Shown here piece by piece: positions 46,881 to 57,339 of a stretch of DNA of 64,000 nt; the stretch's first letter is position 1, and the number at the start of each line of letters is the position of its first letter. The notes beneath the pieces are model-generated. The model was given only the letters and a program-made list of their open reading frames with translations, did not search any database and was not told the DNA's origin. The stretch comes from Larix kaempferi (taxonomy: Eukaryota > Streptophyta > Pinopsida > Pinales > Pinaceae): NCBI GenBank assembly GCA_027924585.1, contig BSBM01000608.1:6946501-7010500 (forward strand), given 5' to 3'. The position numbers and the translations under genes are program-made.

Positions 46881-47114
46881 TTTTAAGCTTTGCATTTAGA
46901 TTAAAGTAGCTTAGGCACTTGCATATCATATTAACAATAAAAAAGAAAAAAGAACGGTGGATCAGGCCATAACTGGTGTAAAAGAAAGCAAATCTGACGG
47001 TTGTCGGAACCGCTAACCGGATGGATTCCCCATACCAAACGGTGGACAATCTAATTGGGATAGTCTACCGGGGAGAATCCCTTTCTGCTTGATGTTGCGA
47101 TCTTTGGGGCATCA
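46870..47114 (+). repeat. Right LTR of Tat-like element, 5'-truncated
   Basis: Matches 40640-40890. It begins abruptly inside the integrase coding sequence and ends GGCATCAACA. Confidence 0.83.
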
Positions 47115-48206
47115 ACAATCCTCATTGACCGAAAAAGCTTAAAACAATGCGGGAGAGGACTCTTCCAGTCATGATTGGCTGGAGTATACCTTTTTCGTAA
47201 GTAGTGCCCCTTGGTTCGAAAAAGGCATAAACAATCACCAGGGAGACAACCATTCAAATTTTTTAACAAGCGTGAATGCGAGAAGTTCTCTTGGCAATCT
47301 TTTCGTATTTCGAGAGCCTGCAAAGAGCTTAAAGATAGACTCCGGGGGGTTCCTTTTCCGTAAGCATTTAACAAGCCCAAAAAAGTGATAAATCATAACT
47401 CGGTAACTTATTCTCATGGTTTTAAGAGCACAAGAAAGGACAACCAGTAAGCTCATCATCATTAAATAATTACAACCTAATAGACACAAAATAATGACAA
47501 AACATTCAAGGGATTGTTCACACCTGAAATGACCGTTATAACATGAGAACGACGCGCAAAGAACACTTAACAACTCCTGCACACTTGAAAACTAGGTCAA
47601 AAAGTCAACTGGGTATTCAATTGTCATAAAAATAATCCGAACTATAGAAAATGACCTAAAAATCATCAAATATTTGAAAAAAGAATATGTTTTTTGTTTA
47701 TAAATAGAAACAAAAAAACAAATATAGTCACCATTGTTCATTTTCCAAATTGGGGAGAAGAAGTGCCATTTGGAGCCAAAATTTCACTTGTTGATTCCGG
47801 GAGCTGCGAGCAACCATTTCACGATCCATTCGGAGCAGGTAACTCTAAACTTCATCTAGCATATTTCCAGTAGTTTACATTTTTAATTTTAGTTCATTTT
47901 TTGGGTTTTTGAGTTGGTTTGTGGAGGGCTATTGTGCCCTCGGGTCGTCGCAGACTACCTTTATGAGACCTGTGATGAACCCAGGTCGTCACAAATCCCA
48001 TAAAGTCAGGTTGCAATGATGTCACACTGTCAGTATTGATGGGGTGCGATGGTGGAAATGTCCAACCCCAAACACAAACCTAGTTCAAAAGATGAACTCT
48101 CAGTGGTTGAAGTGAGTCTTAATGATGTTAAAATGGTCCTTTTAGCAAGTTAGTAGCAGCCAACATGGTATTGGAGTGGCGTGAGTGAGAACACGAGGTA
48201 GATGAC
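47115..48206 (+). other. Promoter and leader of the LTGLSRRG-type accessory gene
   Basis: No coding signal. A TATA box (TTTATAAATAG, 47697-47707) is followed by a leader with a splice donor GAGCAG|GTAACT (47839). The acceptor was not identified. The arrangement mirrors the leader of the accessory gene at 36848. Confidence 0.4.
47697..47707 (+). promoter_or_regulatory. TATA box for the accessory gene at 48207
   Basis: TTTATAAATAG, about 130 bases before a consensus splice donor and 500 bases before the coding frame. Confidence 0.45.
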
Positions 48207-48869
48207 GTGGAAGCTACAAATGACCCATTATGTGTAGAAGCACTGAGGAACTGTGGTCTCCTAAAGTTCTTCCAAATCCAAGGCATGAGGGCCCAAATCC
48301 TATTGCTGACACATATGCTTCGATGTTTGGATGCGGCTCAGCAATACTTTATGATCGGTGAGCACATAATTACCATGGATGTCGAGGACATATACTTTTT
48401 GACTGGATTGTCCCGGAGGGGGGACAACGTGGCTCTTACCGGATCACGGGGAAGTGATCATACCGTGGATGACATGATCCTACAGCATTATACTCCTCAT
48501 ACCCATGCTTCTAGTAGGAAAATTCCCATCAAAGAAGTACGGGAACGTCTGTTGCATGCCATACTCTTTACCATCACGACGATAGAAAGGAGCCAAGATC
48601 CTCACTTAGCTACCAGGTCTCAGAAGCTATATGTGGAGGATTGCATGTATCCGAAGATCTTCAACTAGTGTGAGGGACTCCTTGCAAACATCTAAGCTCA
48701 GCTGACCAAGTGTCGGTGTGGAGAGATCAAACAGTTCGGATACGGGTTGATAGTGATTTTATTTTTATTGGAGCGGGTTCCCCTCTTGTGCCCGTGGACA
48801 CCTTTGGATGACCATGATCCTAAGGATCCTGACATGGCCAGATGGACAGAGGTGATGGCCCGCCATGGT

Positions 48870-49071
48870 GGGGGGCCATCATCGGGTATGGTCCTGAGTT
48901 CTTCACCTGGCTAGAGGGCCAACTGCTCATGATAGAGGACTACCCGTACAGCAGTATGAATTACATGGAAGGGGGGCCATCATCGGGTATGGTCCTGAGT
49001 TCTTCACCTAGTTGGAGGGCCAACTGCTCATGATATAGGACTACCCTTACAACAGTACGGATTACAGGGAA
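48870..49071 (+). repeat. 101-bp tandem duplication inside the LTGLSRRG-type ORF
   Basis: The unit beginning GGGGGGCCATCATCGGG at 48870 repeats at 48971 with few changes. The second copy encodes the same EFFTWLEGQLLMI-like peptide but in a different phase, since 101 is not a multiple of three. Confidence 0.8.
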
Positions 49072-49463
49072 GACACAGACTTGACACTGCCCAAGGGAGC
49101 AGAGTGGGGAGACATCGGTAAGAACAATGATCCTTGTATTTTTTAGTTTTGTATATTTATGACTTTTTTGTTATGGTGCTGATAAGTTAATAACATGTGT
49201 GTTTAGATGTGGGCCCCATGCGACCAGTAGGGGTCTCTCTTCTTGTGAGGAGAGAGAGAGGAGAGGGAGCAGTCATGGCTCCAGCCATACATACTGCCAT
49301 CATGGAGATGGAGGTCATTTATGCGAACCTAATTGGGTTGATGTTAGACCTTCCAGAGATGAAAGTGGGCGAGTTGATGCAGCCTACGCAGAGGTATGCA
49401 GTGGGAGTGTCCGTGCACTTAAATGTGCTGCTTCGCAGGGTCGCGAGAGTAGTTGATTGCTTC

Positions 49464-49468
49464 CATAC
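49464..49468. repeat. Target-site duplication CATAC, left
   Basis: CATAC precedes the left LTR. The same bases follow the right LTR at 54047-54051. Confidence 0.88.
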
Positions 49469-49855
49469 TGTTAGGAACCTATGTCAACCCTTCTCTGTAC
49501 TATGTTAGTATATTGTTCTTGGATGCATATGCTTTGTAAGTCGTCCCGTAGTATTTGTTGATCCGTAGTTCATATTAGCCCATAATATTGACCCATAGTA
49601 TTGGACGCATATGCTTTGTAAGTCATCCTGGAGTATTATATGTCCCATGGTTTTGACTCATAGTATTGGGCATAGACTTAGTATATAAGTGTGTGTTGAG
49701 GTCATTGAAGGCACCGTGAAGTTAATTGTATTGAGCTTGCTCAAAGGAGGTTTCCCCCTCGAAGTGGCCCATGATCAATATAAAAGTGATTCTGAGTTCT
49801 GTCATTTCTGCTATTTCGCATATTCTTATTAATTAATTGTTGCAGGTGCATCATA
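49469..49855 (+). repeat. Reina-like element 5' LTR
   Basis: Starts TGTTAGGAACC. It contains a TATA box TATAAAAG at 49779. The end ATCATA is a C-to-T variant of the ATCACA in the right LTR. Confidence 0.92.
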
Positions 49856-49857
49856 TC

Positions 49858-49869
49858 TAGTATCAGAGC
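49858..49869 (+). promoter_or_regulatory. Primer-binding site of Reina-like element
   Basis: TAGTATCAGAGC differs at one base from the plant initiator Met-tRNA primer site and lies two bases after the LTR. Confidence 0.8.
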
Positions 49870-50377
49870 ACTTTCTTGGGCTCGTAGGGTGGAATTTCTG
49901 CCAAATTTTTTTCGCATCTGTTGCAGCTTCGGATTTGGGAATAATCCCTATCCGCTTAACCGTGGGAAGTACTTGGGAATAAGCCCTAAAACTCATTGTG
50001 AGGAGTACCACAGGAACCCCAAAGTAGCTAGCCCATTGAGAGGACCTGCCAGCGAAAAGGGCAACGACCCCTACTTGATTCACTAGTTCCCACCCGTGAG
50101 GTAAACCAAGAGCTGTCGTTTGTGGCAAAGCAGTTATCAGTTTTACCTGAGCCGTGGAGTGAGGGGTACTACCCCAATACGCAAGCCATCAGACAGCATT
50201 GGTGGCCGAGTGAAACACCTGAACTGTTAGGAAGCCGTACATACCTAGGGTCCATATCTATTTTCAGTTGAACTGTTGCCGATCACTTCCGCTCCAGATC
50301 CAGCCGTTTCAGATCTATTCTGAAAGTCGTTCTAGATCCAGTCGCCGTTTCAGATCCAGCCATTTTCAATCCCTTCT

Positions 50378-50630
50378 GCACCGTTGCAGATCCATCTGTT
50401 GCGGATCCCTTTCACGCCACCATTGCCGATACATTTCTGAAAATAATAATAATAATAATAATAAAATAAAAAATAAAAAAAAAACGAGTATAAAATTCAG
50501 TTTTTTCTCCATATCTCCCTTGTTTTCACTCTGTTTACTTCCGCACCATTGCAGATCCATCTGTTGCGGATCCCTTTCGCGTTGCTGTTGCCGATCCATT
50601 TCTGAAAACAAAAAAAAAAACAAGAAAAAA

Positions 50631-50663
<33 letters not shown>

Positions 50664-50734
50664 AAAAATGAAAAAACGAGTATAAAATTTAGTTTTTTCT
50701 CCATATCTCCCTTGTTTTCACTCTGTTTCCCTTG
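50378..50734 (+). repeat. 165-bp tandem duplication with AAT and poly-A tracts in the leader
   Basis: A unit starting GCACCGTTGCAGATCCATC at 50378 recurs at 50543. In copy 1 the centre is an (AAT)n tract (50439-50463); in copy 2 it is a long A tract (50628-50661). Both copies end with CGAGTATAAAATT and TTTTCACTCTGTTT. The open frames here (50268-50735 plus, 50770-50366 minus) are low-complexity artefacts. Confidence 0.75.
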
Positions 50735-51129
50735 AAATTTTTGGGGAACCCCTGTCATCCCATTCTGCATCTTTCATTCCTGAGGACCCTCTCCCCAATT
50801 CCCCTTCCCAAAGGCCGAAATCCCACATTTGTCTATTTTTAGGGTTTGCCATAACTTCCTCAGATTTCATCCAATCACCTTCAAATTTTACCACAGAGTT
50901 ATTTTCTGAATTCTGCTTCTTTGTCCCTCTCTGCCCAATTTTCTCATTCTATCACCCCGCTTCTGAAATCCCCCTTTTTGCCTTCTTGTCCTTTCGACAA
51001 TGTCCAAAATCTAGTCAAACCCCAATTACCCATCCGATTGTTTCCCCAATCCAAATTTCCCTTTACTAAATCAGCTTTTGTTTGTGTTTTTCTACCCATT
51101 CCACCAAAAAAAAAAAAAAAAAACTGCTT

Positions 51130-53619
51130 ATGGTTGTCACCCGTGCAGGAGCACACACCATGGAGGAAGCACTTGTAGCCATCCAAACCAAACTCCAAGA
51201 TCTAGATGAAAAATTTCTCAGCCTTCATCTTCAGCATTTAGCCATGAACAATACCAGACAGCCAGAATCTTTTGCAGCCACCGGGTTCTCTTCTTCTAGC
51301 AATTTTCATGGGTCGAAGCTTGATTTTCCTCGCTTCAATGGTACTGATTCAACTGGATGGATATATCGAGCAGAACAATATTTCAGTCTGCATAATACTT
51401 CTGATGCCCAGAAAGTTCCACTTGCATCCTTTCATTTGGAACAGGAAGCCCTTCAATGGTACCGTTGGTACATCAAAGCTCATCCCGAGCCAAACTAGAC
51501 AAATTTTTGCCAACTCATTTTGCCACGATTTGGTCCTAGTGCTTTTGATGATTTCACAGGAGCACTCACTAAACTTCACCAAATTGGCACAGTGAGAGAG
51601 TATCAGATAGAATTTGAGAAATTGGCCAATCACACAAAAGGATTGTCTGATGAATTCTACAAGATTTGTTTTATCAGTGGTCTCAAGGATGAAATCCGCG
51701 CAGAGGTCAAAATGTTTTGTCCCAACACAATGATGGAAGTCCTAGGGTTGGCTAAGCTGGCCGAGGACAAGATTGCAGCTCAACAACTCTCCAAACCCAC
51801 CTTTGTTCCCTTCAGAAATATGGGTTCCCAATGACCTCCCATCACGCCTGCTCCTCAACCAACTCCTATCAAGCATTTGTCTGAAATAGAAATGCAAGCA
51901 CGCCGAGAAAAAGGGCTTTACGATAATTATGATGAGAAATTCACTCGAGGACATCGATGTGTTCACCAAAAGCTCTATCTCTTGGATGTGGATTCTCCGC
52001 CTGCCTTAGAACTTGGTGAAGAAGCTACAAATACAGTAGATGATTAGGTCGACATTCAACACCCGCCTGTTGACACCCCATCTCAGGATGACCCACCCGA
52101 GATCTCTCTCCATGCTGTAACCAGCGTCACCACCCCACAAACAATGCGGGTCAGGGGACACTTCAAGAAGCTCCCTCTTACCATACTCATTGATTCTGGT
52201 AGCACTCATAACTTCATTGACCCTCAGATTGCCAAACAGGATCATTGTTTTGTCCATCCTTGCTCCAACTTTGAAGTCATGGTTGCCAATGGGGGCACCT
52301 TACCTTGCAAGGGGAAATGTCACAATGTGCGTATCTCTACGGAGGATTATAACCTACGCTCTAACATGTTTGCCTTGTCCTTAGGCAGATGTGATGTGGT
52401 TTTGGGCGTTTAATGGTTACGCACACTTGGCCCCATCTTATGGGATTTTGTTGAACTTTGGATGCAGTTTAAAGTCAATGGGGCACAACACAAATTTATG
52501 GGCTTACAACCAGGGTCTCTCTGCATCATCAGTTCACATCGCCTGGAAAAAATCCTTAAGAAGAATTCACATGGTGTCGTCGCTCAGCTCAATTCCATTC
52601 AGATGCACCCATCAACAGTCTCCACTACTTCCTTGGATAGATATGCAGGTATCTTTGCTGAACCAATGCACTTGCTGCCTTCAAGAGACCTTTCCGGTAA
52701 GAATTTAGCCACATCTACTTCTTAGCAGGAAATGATGGCTATTTTGCATGCAGTACAGAAGTGGCAGCCATACCTATTAGGGAATTATTTCTGCATCAAG
52801 ACTAATCTCCAGAGTCTGGAAAATTTTCTGGAACAATGGGTCTCCTCCCCAACACACCTAAAATGGGTTATCCAACTCATGGGTTACCCCTATGTGATCA
52901 CTTACAAGAAGGGTAAGGACAATATGGTGGAAGATGCTCCTTCTCGCACAATTGATGACCTAGTTTCTCTTACAGCTCTTTCTCTGCTTGTTCCAAATTG
53001 GTTGCAATATGTTCAACAGGACAATCTCTTCTATGAACTCCATGCTTCTTCATCAACAGGGCACTCTGGGTTCTGCAAAATGTATGACAGGGAACAATGT
53101 AACTTCTTTTGGTAGGGACTAAAAATGACAATTCAATAGATGGTGGTTGACGATGATACTTTCCAAGTCAACAAGGGTTAACCGACACTCCTTTCGGGAT
53201 TGCTCAAACCCTTGCCCATCCCTACACAGCTTTGGCCAACTATTTCTATGGATTTCCTAGCAGCGCTCTGGTGGTACAATACCACATCTCAAAGGACACC
53301 ATATGAAGCAGTCTATGGAAAAACACCGCCAGTTCTTCTTCCATACACCCTTAGCAGCTCCCCAGTTCAGGAAATTGACTCGGTTCTTCAAAACCGCGAT
53401 CAGATTCTTCTCATTCTGCAGGACAATCTTCACATGGCCAGAATTCGCCTGAAACAACAAGCCGATCAGCACTGTTTTGAGCGCATTTTCCACGCAGTTG
53501 ACATGGTTCTTCTTCATCTACAGCCTTCCAAGCAATCCTCCTTGACACTCCAATGTCATCAGTGGCCCGAAATGCAACCCGAGGATGCTACCGGGGAACC
53601 ACTACTTCAGATTCTGTAG
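51130..53619 (+). pseudogene. gag-protease-pol remnant with two in-frame deletions
   Basis: ATG 51130 (MVVTRAG) opens one frame that stays in phase to TAG 53617, broken only by nonsense codons (51496, 51832, 52045, 52411, 52723, 53113 and two more before 53181). Gag: LDFPRFNGTDSTGWIYRAE and GTVREYQIEFEKLANHT. The zinc knuckle has lost two Cys to Tyr (EKGLYDNYDEKFTRGHRC). Protease: TILIDSGSTHNFIDP. From LLPSRD the sequence jumps to the late RNase H (SGKNLA, HAVQKWQPYLLGNYF), so the reverse transcriptase is gone. Integrase runs from a remnant zinc region to SMDFLAALWWYNTT, so the catalytic core is gone. Both deletions keep the frame. The integrase tail (RTPYEAVYGKTPP) remains. Confidence 0.72.
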
Positions 53620-53659
53620 TACTTTCTCCAACCAAAGCTTTGAGGACAAAGCTTTTTCT

Positions 53660-53672
53660 AAGGGAGAGGGGA
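53660..53672 (+). promoter_or_regulatory. Polypurine tract of Reina-like element
   Basis: AAGGGAGAGGGGA directly before the right LTR. Confidence 0.88.
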
Positions 53673-54046
53673 TGTTAGGAACCTATGTCAACCCATCTCT
53701 TTACTATGTTAGTATATTGTTGTTGGACGCATATGCTTTGTAAGTCGTCCCATAGTATTTGTTGATCCGTAGTTTATATCAGCCCATAGTATTGGATGCA
53801 TATGCTTTGTAAGTCGTCCTGTAGTATTATATGTTCCATGGTTTTGACTCATATTATTGGGCATAGACTTAGTATATAAGTGTGTGTTGAGGTCATTGAA
53901 GGCACCATGAAGTTAATTGTATTGAGCTTGCTCAAAGGAGGTTTCCCCCTCGAAGTGGCCCGTGATCAATATAAAAGTGATTCTGAGTTCTATCATTTCT
54001 GCTATTTTGCATATTCTTATTAATTAATTGTTGCAGGTGCATCACA
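53673..54046 (+). repeat. Reina-like element 3' LTR
   Basis: Starts TGTTAGGAACC, ends ATCACA. TATA box TATAAAAG at 53970. It differs from the left copy by about 15 substitutions (by eye) and one 13-base indel. Confidence 0.92.
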
Positions 54047-54051
54047 CATAC
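54047..54051. repeat. Target-site duplication CATAC, right
   Basis: Identical to 49464-49468. Confidence 0.88.
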
Positions 54052-54237
54052 TCAGCAGGCTAGAGCTGCGAGACCTAGGGGTGCATGGGCCAAGAATTAG
54101 GCCTTATACTGTTATTACGTATGTACTGAGAGCTTTAGAAGCCTCATATTTTGTACTACTGAAAGCTATTAGGCTTCAAATTTTGTATAGACTTACTGAA
54201 AGCCATCATGCTTTAGATTTTGTACCAGCACTACTTT
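54052..54237 (+). pseudogene. C-terminal end and 3' tail of the LTGLSRRG-type ORF
   Basis: Reading across the insertion, the host frame continues as a short basic tail (RAARPRGAWAKN) to TAG 54098-54100. A 3' untranslated stretch follows, with repeats of ACTGAAAGC(C/T)AT. It stops at the start of the next LTR. Confidence 0.55.
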
Positions 54238-54842
54238 TGTAACGCCCCATATTTTGACTAGGTGTGTTTGTGAGTTAGACACCTTTCACTTTCTTTGCTT
54301 ATTATCTGTTCGACTTAGCGAGACAGAGTGAACTATATTCTCGGCATGTTAGACATGATGATATGTTGCTACTATGTTTAGGATGTTACTGTGCCCATGT
54401 TGATACTACGGTTATGATGTTATGATGTTACCATCCTCATGATGTTATTTGGTTTATGTGGTTACTATGTTGTAGTTATCACGAGATTCTTTTATTTCAT
54501 AATGACGGTGCATGTTTAATAATCGTCCTGGATGAAATGTGATATATATGATGTGGTATTTATGCTGTGATCGATTTAATAATTTTATATGAAGAAATAA
54601 ATGATGTTGACAATATGTATCAGACGATGATAGAATGGAAATATTGTTATAAATGTATGGCTGCAAAGTACTAATCCGCAGGACACCGGGGCTATGTAAT
54701 AGTCGGATACCTGATACGAAGTATGGTATAGTACCTATTTTTGCAGAGAGCCTTGTTTACCAAAGTTGATGATACAATGACACAAACCAATAATCTCGAG
54801 AGCAACAAAGTATGAGTCGATAAGGGCATAGACCCAGTATGT
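54238..54842 (+). repeat. Left LTR of young element (minimum extent)
   Basis: Matches 63396-64000. The LTR continues to the right of 54842 for an unknown length because the other copy is cut by the window end. Confidence 0.9.
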
Positions 54843-55660
54843 TGAGAGGGATGGATGTATTGCCCACCCTATGTTTCTATGATACCCGAGGTCGTGGGAG
54901 GGCCGTGCTGAGACACGCTCCCCAAGTTGTTGTGATGACGATGGTCGGATGCCTGCTAGGAGAGGTTAGGTCCGCTAGTTAGCCGACGCTACTGCTCTCA
55001 CGTTCTATGTGGCTAGGTTAGTATAGCTGACATCCACTTTTGTACTAGCAGAGGAAGGATAGGGAGGATGCGGACGTAGGTTAGGATGGGAGGATATTTA
55101 GTTCGTACTGTTGAGGGTTGGGTATTCGTTGATCTCGAGTTAGTGGTAGTAGGTAGATTTCCTTGTACTTGATTGATTGAACCAATGTAATCATAAAGAT
55201 AATGAAATGAAATATTAAAGGTTAACCGATATAATGACCGATGATGTTTTAGTAATGTTATGATAAATGTAATATACTTGTTCTATTTGCATGAAGTATT
55301 ATTAGTATTAGTTAGCTGTTAAGCATAGGAAATATGATGTATGTTTATAGTACCTGTCAGACGTGTGCATACGCTGGCCACGCATGCACATTTTGTACAT
55401 GTGCGATAGTATCAGTTTACGACATACTTATCAATATTTAACAATGTTATAAGTTGTCATAGATAACTCAGTTAAGGTTTGGGTAAACGACATGAGTAAT
55501 AGATGATCGATTTGCTTATGTATAAAATAAGTTAATTAGTCTTATATGTAAATATTGTAATGAACAATTAAAATAATTGCCGCCAATTGTAATTCTCATC
55601 AAGTGAAGGTATCGGAATTATGAAGTATGGCACATAAACATTAATGCTGGAAGCATGTAC

Positions 55661-55780
55661 TATCTAATTGTTAATATTGATTAATTAAACCCGTAAGAGT
55701 ACTTCGTTTATCAATGAAAGTATCTAATTGTTAATATTGATTAATTAAACTCTTAAGAGTACTTCGTTTATCAATGAAAG
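55661..55780 (+). repeat. 60-bp tandem duplication
   Basis: The unit starting TATCTAATTGTTAATATTG at 55661 repeats at 55721 with two or three changes. A related phrase, TTAGTGCTAAGGTACT, is duplicated just after it. Confidence 0.85.
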
Positions 55781-57315
55781 TATGATATATTAGTGCTAAG
55801 GTACTCATTATTAATTAAGTATGTTAGATTAGTGCTAAGGTACTTAAATCACCATTAGTATGTATTATTATTATGATTATTTAATATTAATATTATTATT
55901 AATTAATATTGTTATTATTATTATTATTTAAACTAATGTTAATAATGATAATGTATCCTTATTGAAATAAAAGAAATCATAAGTGGGTAAGTGAACGTGT
56001 TTGCATTATTAAATTAATTAATTTATTGTTATGAAACGAGAAAGGAGTATTATTAAATTATTTGAGGAAGATTAAGATAAAAACTCAATTAAATTTATAT
56101 TCATAAATTACTGTCATGTCAGACAACCGACTTGAGATTTGATTTTATATATATTTATAATTAAAACAAACTACCACTTCAAATTTGCAAGGGTCAACAT
56201 GATAGTATTTAAGTATTATTTTAATCAACATATTAAATGGAGGACAAGACTAATATTGAATCCACCGCCTCATGAATGTCTTAAATGGAAAATTTCGAGA
56301 ATCATTAAATAAGGTACATTCAACCCATCAAATCCAACCTAACTAGTCTTAATACCATTGAACTGCTCGAGAAAATAAGTACTATAAAATAATATTTATT
56401 TATGAATTGGATTGTAAAGCAAGCCATCAATTTAATGTTTTGGGGGCTCGAGGGTTTTTTTTTTTGGAAGGCGGTGGAGTAAACAGGAAGACAAGTGGAA
56501 GAGGAAAATGGATCTATAAAGCAATGGTTTCAGGGAGATGAAGGGGGTTTTTTTTTGGGTTGGTTTTTGGGAGAAGTACACTTAGTATTTTAATGAAAAG
56601 GAGGAATGCCGAGGAGGGGGATAACTCGAAGCTTTGAGGAGGTGGGAAACTCAAAAGAATGAGGTGGGATTAACTCTTGAACTATGGAAAGGTACTAAGG
56701 AAGGATGCTGTCGGGATTATTGGTTTGTGGGCTCGGGGGCTAGGAAACCCGTCGGTTTCCTAGGGCCAGCACGATAAGAGCCGGTTGGCAGGGTGGTTCA
56801 TCCATTTTGGTATAAAGGCTTGGAACAGAAAGTCTGCGGGAGCAAAAGCTTGGACGGGAAAGGCTATAGGAGCAAGGGAACAATATACAAACTACATCGG
56901 TCCAGGTATTCTACTGGTAGTTAGAAAAAAAGATTTATATTTCAATATACTCGGTATTATGCAAGAAATTACAATTTATGTATGTTGTTAAAATTACTAT
57001 TTTCTAATCACTAAAATTATGCAGAAAATTAGCATAATGATACTTATTTATTATTGAAATAAATAAGAAAGAAAAACAACTCCGTAGGAGCTGGTTACAA
57101 ACTTGATTTCAAATTCTAGAACTCCGGTGCTCTTCCGGATAGAGCGCAAGGCTCAAACACTCAGACCTTAGGGCCTAACTACACCTGGAATTATAGTGAA
57201 ATTTCCGAGAAAATAACAAACAAACATGATGTCTGCAACAAAAAAAAGGGAGATAACTTGAAGAGCCTTTTATCTATTTATTTATAAAGCATAACCGAAA
57301 CAGAACTTGAACAAT

Positions 57316-57339
57316 GTATATATATATATATATATATAT
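57316..57339. repeat. (TA)n microsatellite
   Basis: About twelve TA dinucleotides. Confidence 0.9.

Larger units (their letters stand above)
40177..47114 (+). mobile_element. Tat-like Ty3/Gypsy retrotransposon, 3' truncated
   Basis: A shared direct repeat (about 40640-40890 and 46870-47114) brackets a gag-pol frame. Both copies end in GGCATCAACA. After the left copy lies TTTTCGTGCTAGAAGG, which resembles a C-to-T-mutated Gypsy primer site of the TTGGCGCGCCAGG type. On the right, pol breaks off in the integrase C-terminus and continues directly inside the LTR, so the end of pol, any 3' spacer and the start of the LTR were deleted. An accessory ORF (36848-39976) lies immediately upstream, as if it belonged to a tandem neighbour sharing this LTR. 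Tat assignment is inferred from the two RNase H domains. Confidence 0.7.
48207..49468 (+). pseudogene. LTGLSRRG-type transposon-borne protein (plant-mobile-domain-like), split
   Basis: The frame from 48207 reads VEALRNCGLLKFF, IQGMRAQILLLTHMLR, DVEDIYFLTGLSRRGDN and KIPIKEVRERLLHAIL, then after a TAG (48666) continues CRCGEIKQFGYGLIVILFLLERVPLL. I recall this pattern from element-borne plant proteins related to the plant mobile domain; the function is unknown. A 101-bp tandem duplication (48870-49071) shifts the frame. The C-terminal part (49197-49468) continues past the chromovirus insertion to TAG 54098. The start is uncertain: GTG 48207 opens the frame, with an in-frame stop at 48186; a spliced upstream exon is possible. 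Confidence 0.58.
49469..54046 (+). mobile_element. Reina-like chromovirus (Ty3/Gypsy), internally deleted, 4.6 kb
   Basis: LTRs of 387 bp (49469-49855) and 374 bp (53673-54046) start TGTTAGGAACC and end near ATCACA. The length difference is one 13-base insertion in the left copy. Target duplication CATAC flanks the element. A primer site TAGTATCAGAGC (one mismatch to the Met-tRNA site) follows the left LTR, and the polypurine tract AAGGGAGAGGGGA precedes the right one. The interior encodes gag, protease and fragments of RNase H and integrase. The Reina assignment comes from the gag knuckle context (EKGL...DEKFTRGHRC) and the short LTRs. It disrupts the C-terminus of the LTGLSRRG-type ORF. Confidence 0.92.

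Noticed and set aside
50268-50770. 155- and 134-residue frames
   Set aside because: Low-complexity A/T tracts in a duplicated leader; poly-Lys and poly-Phe peptides.
54454-54666. 70-residue minus-strand frame, repeated at 63612-63824
   Set aside because: It is LTR sequence of the young element; identity is due to LTR duplication.
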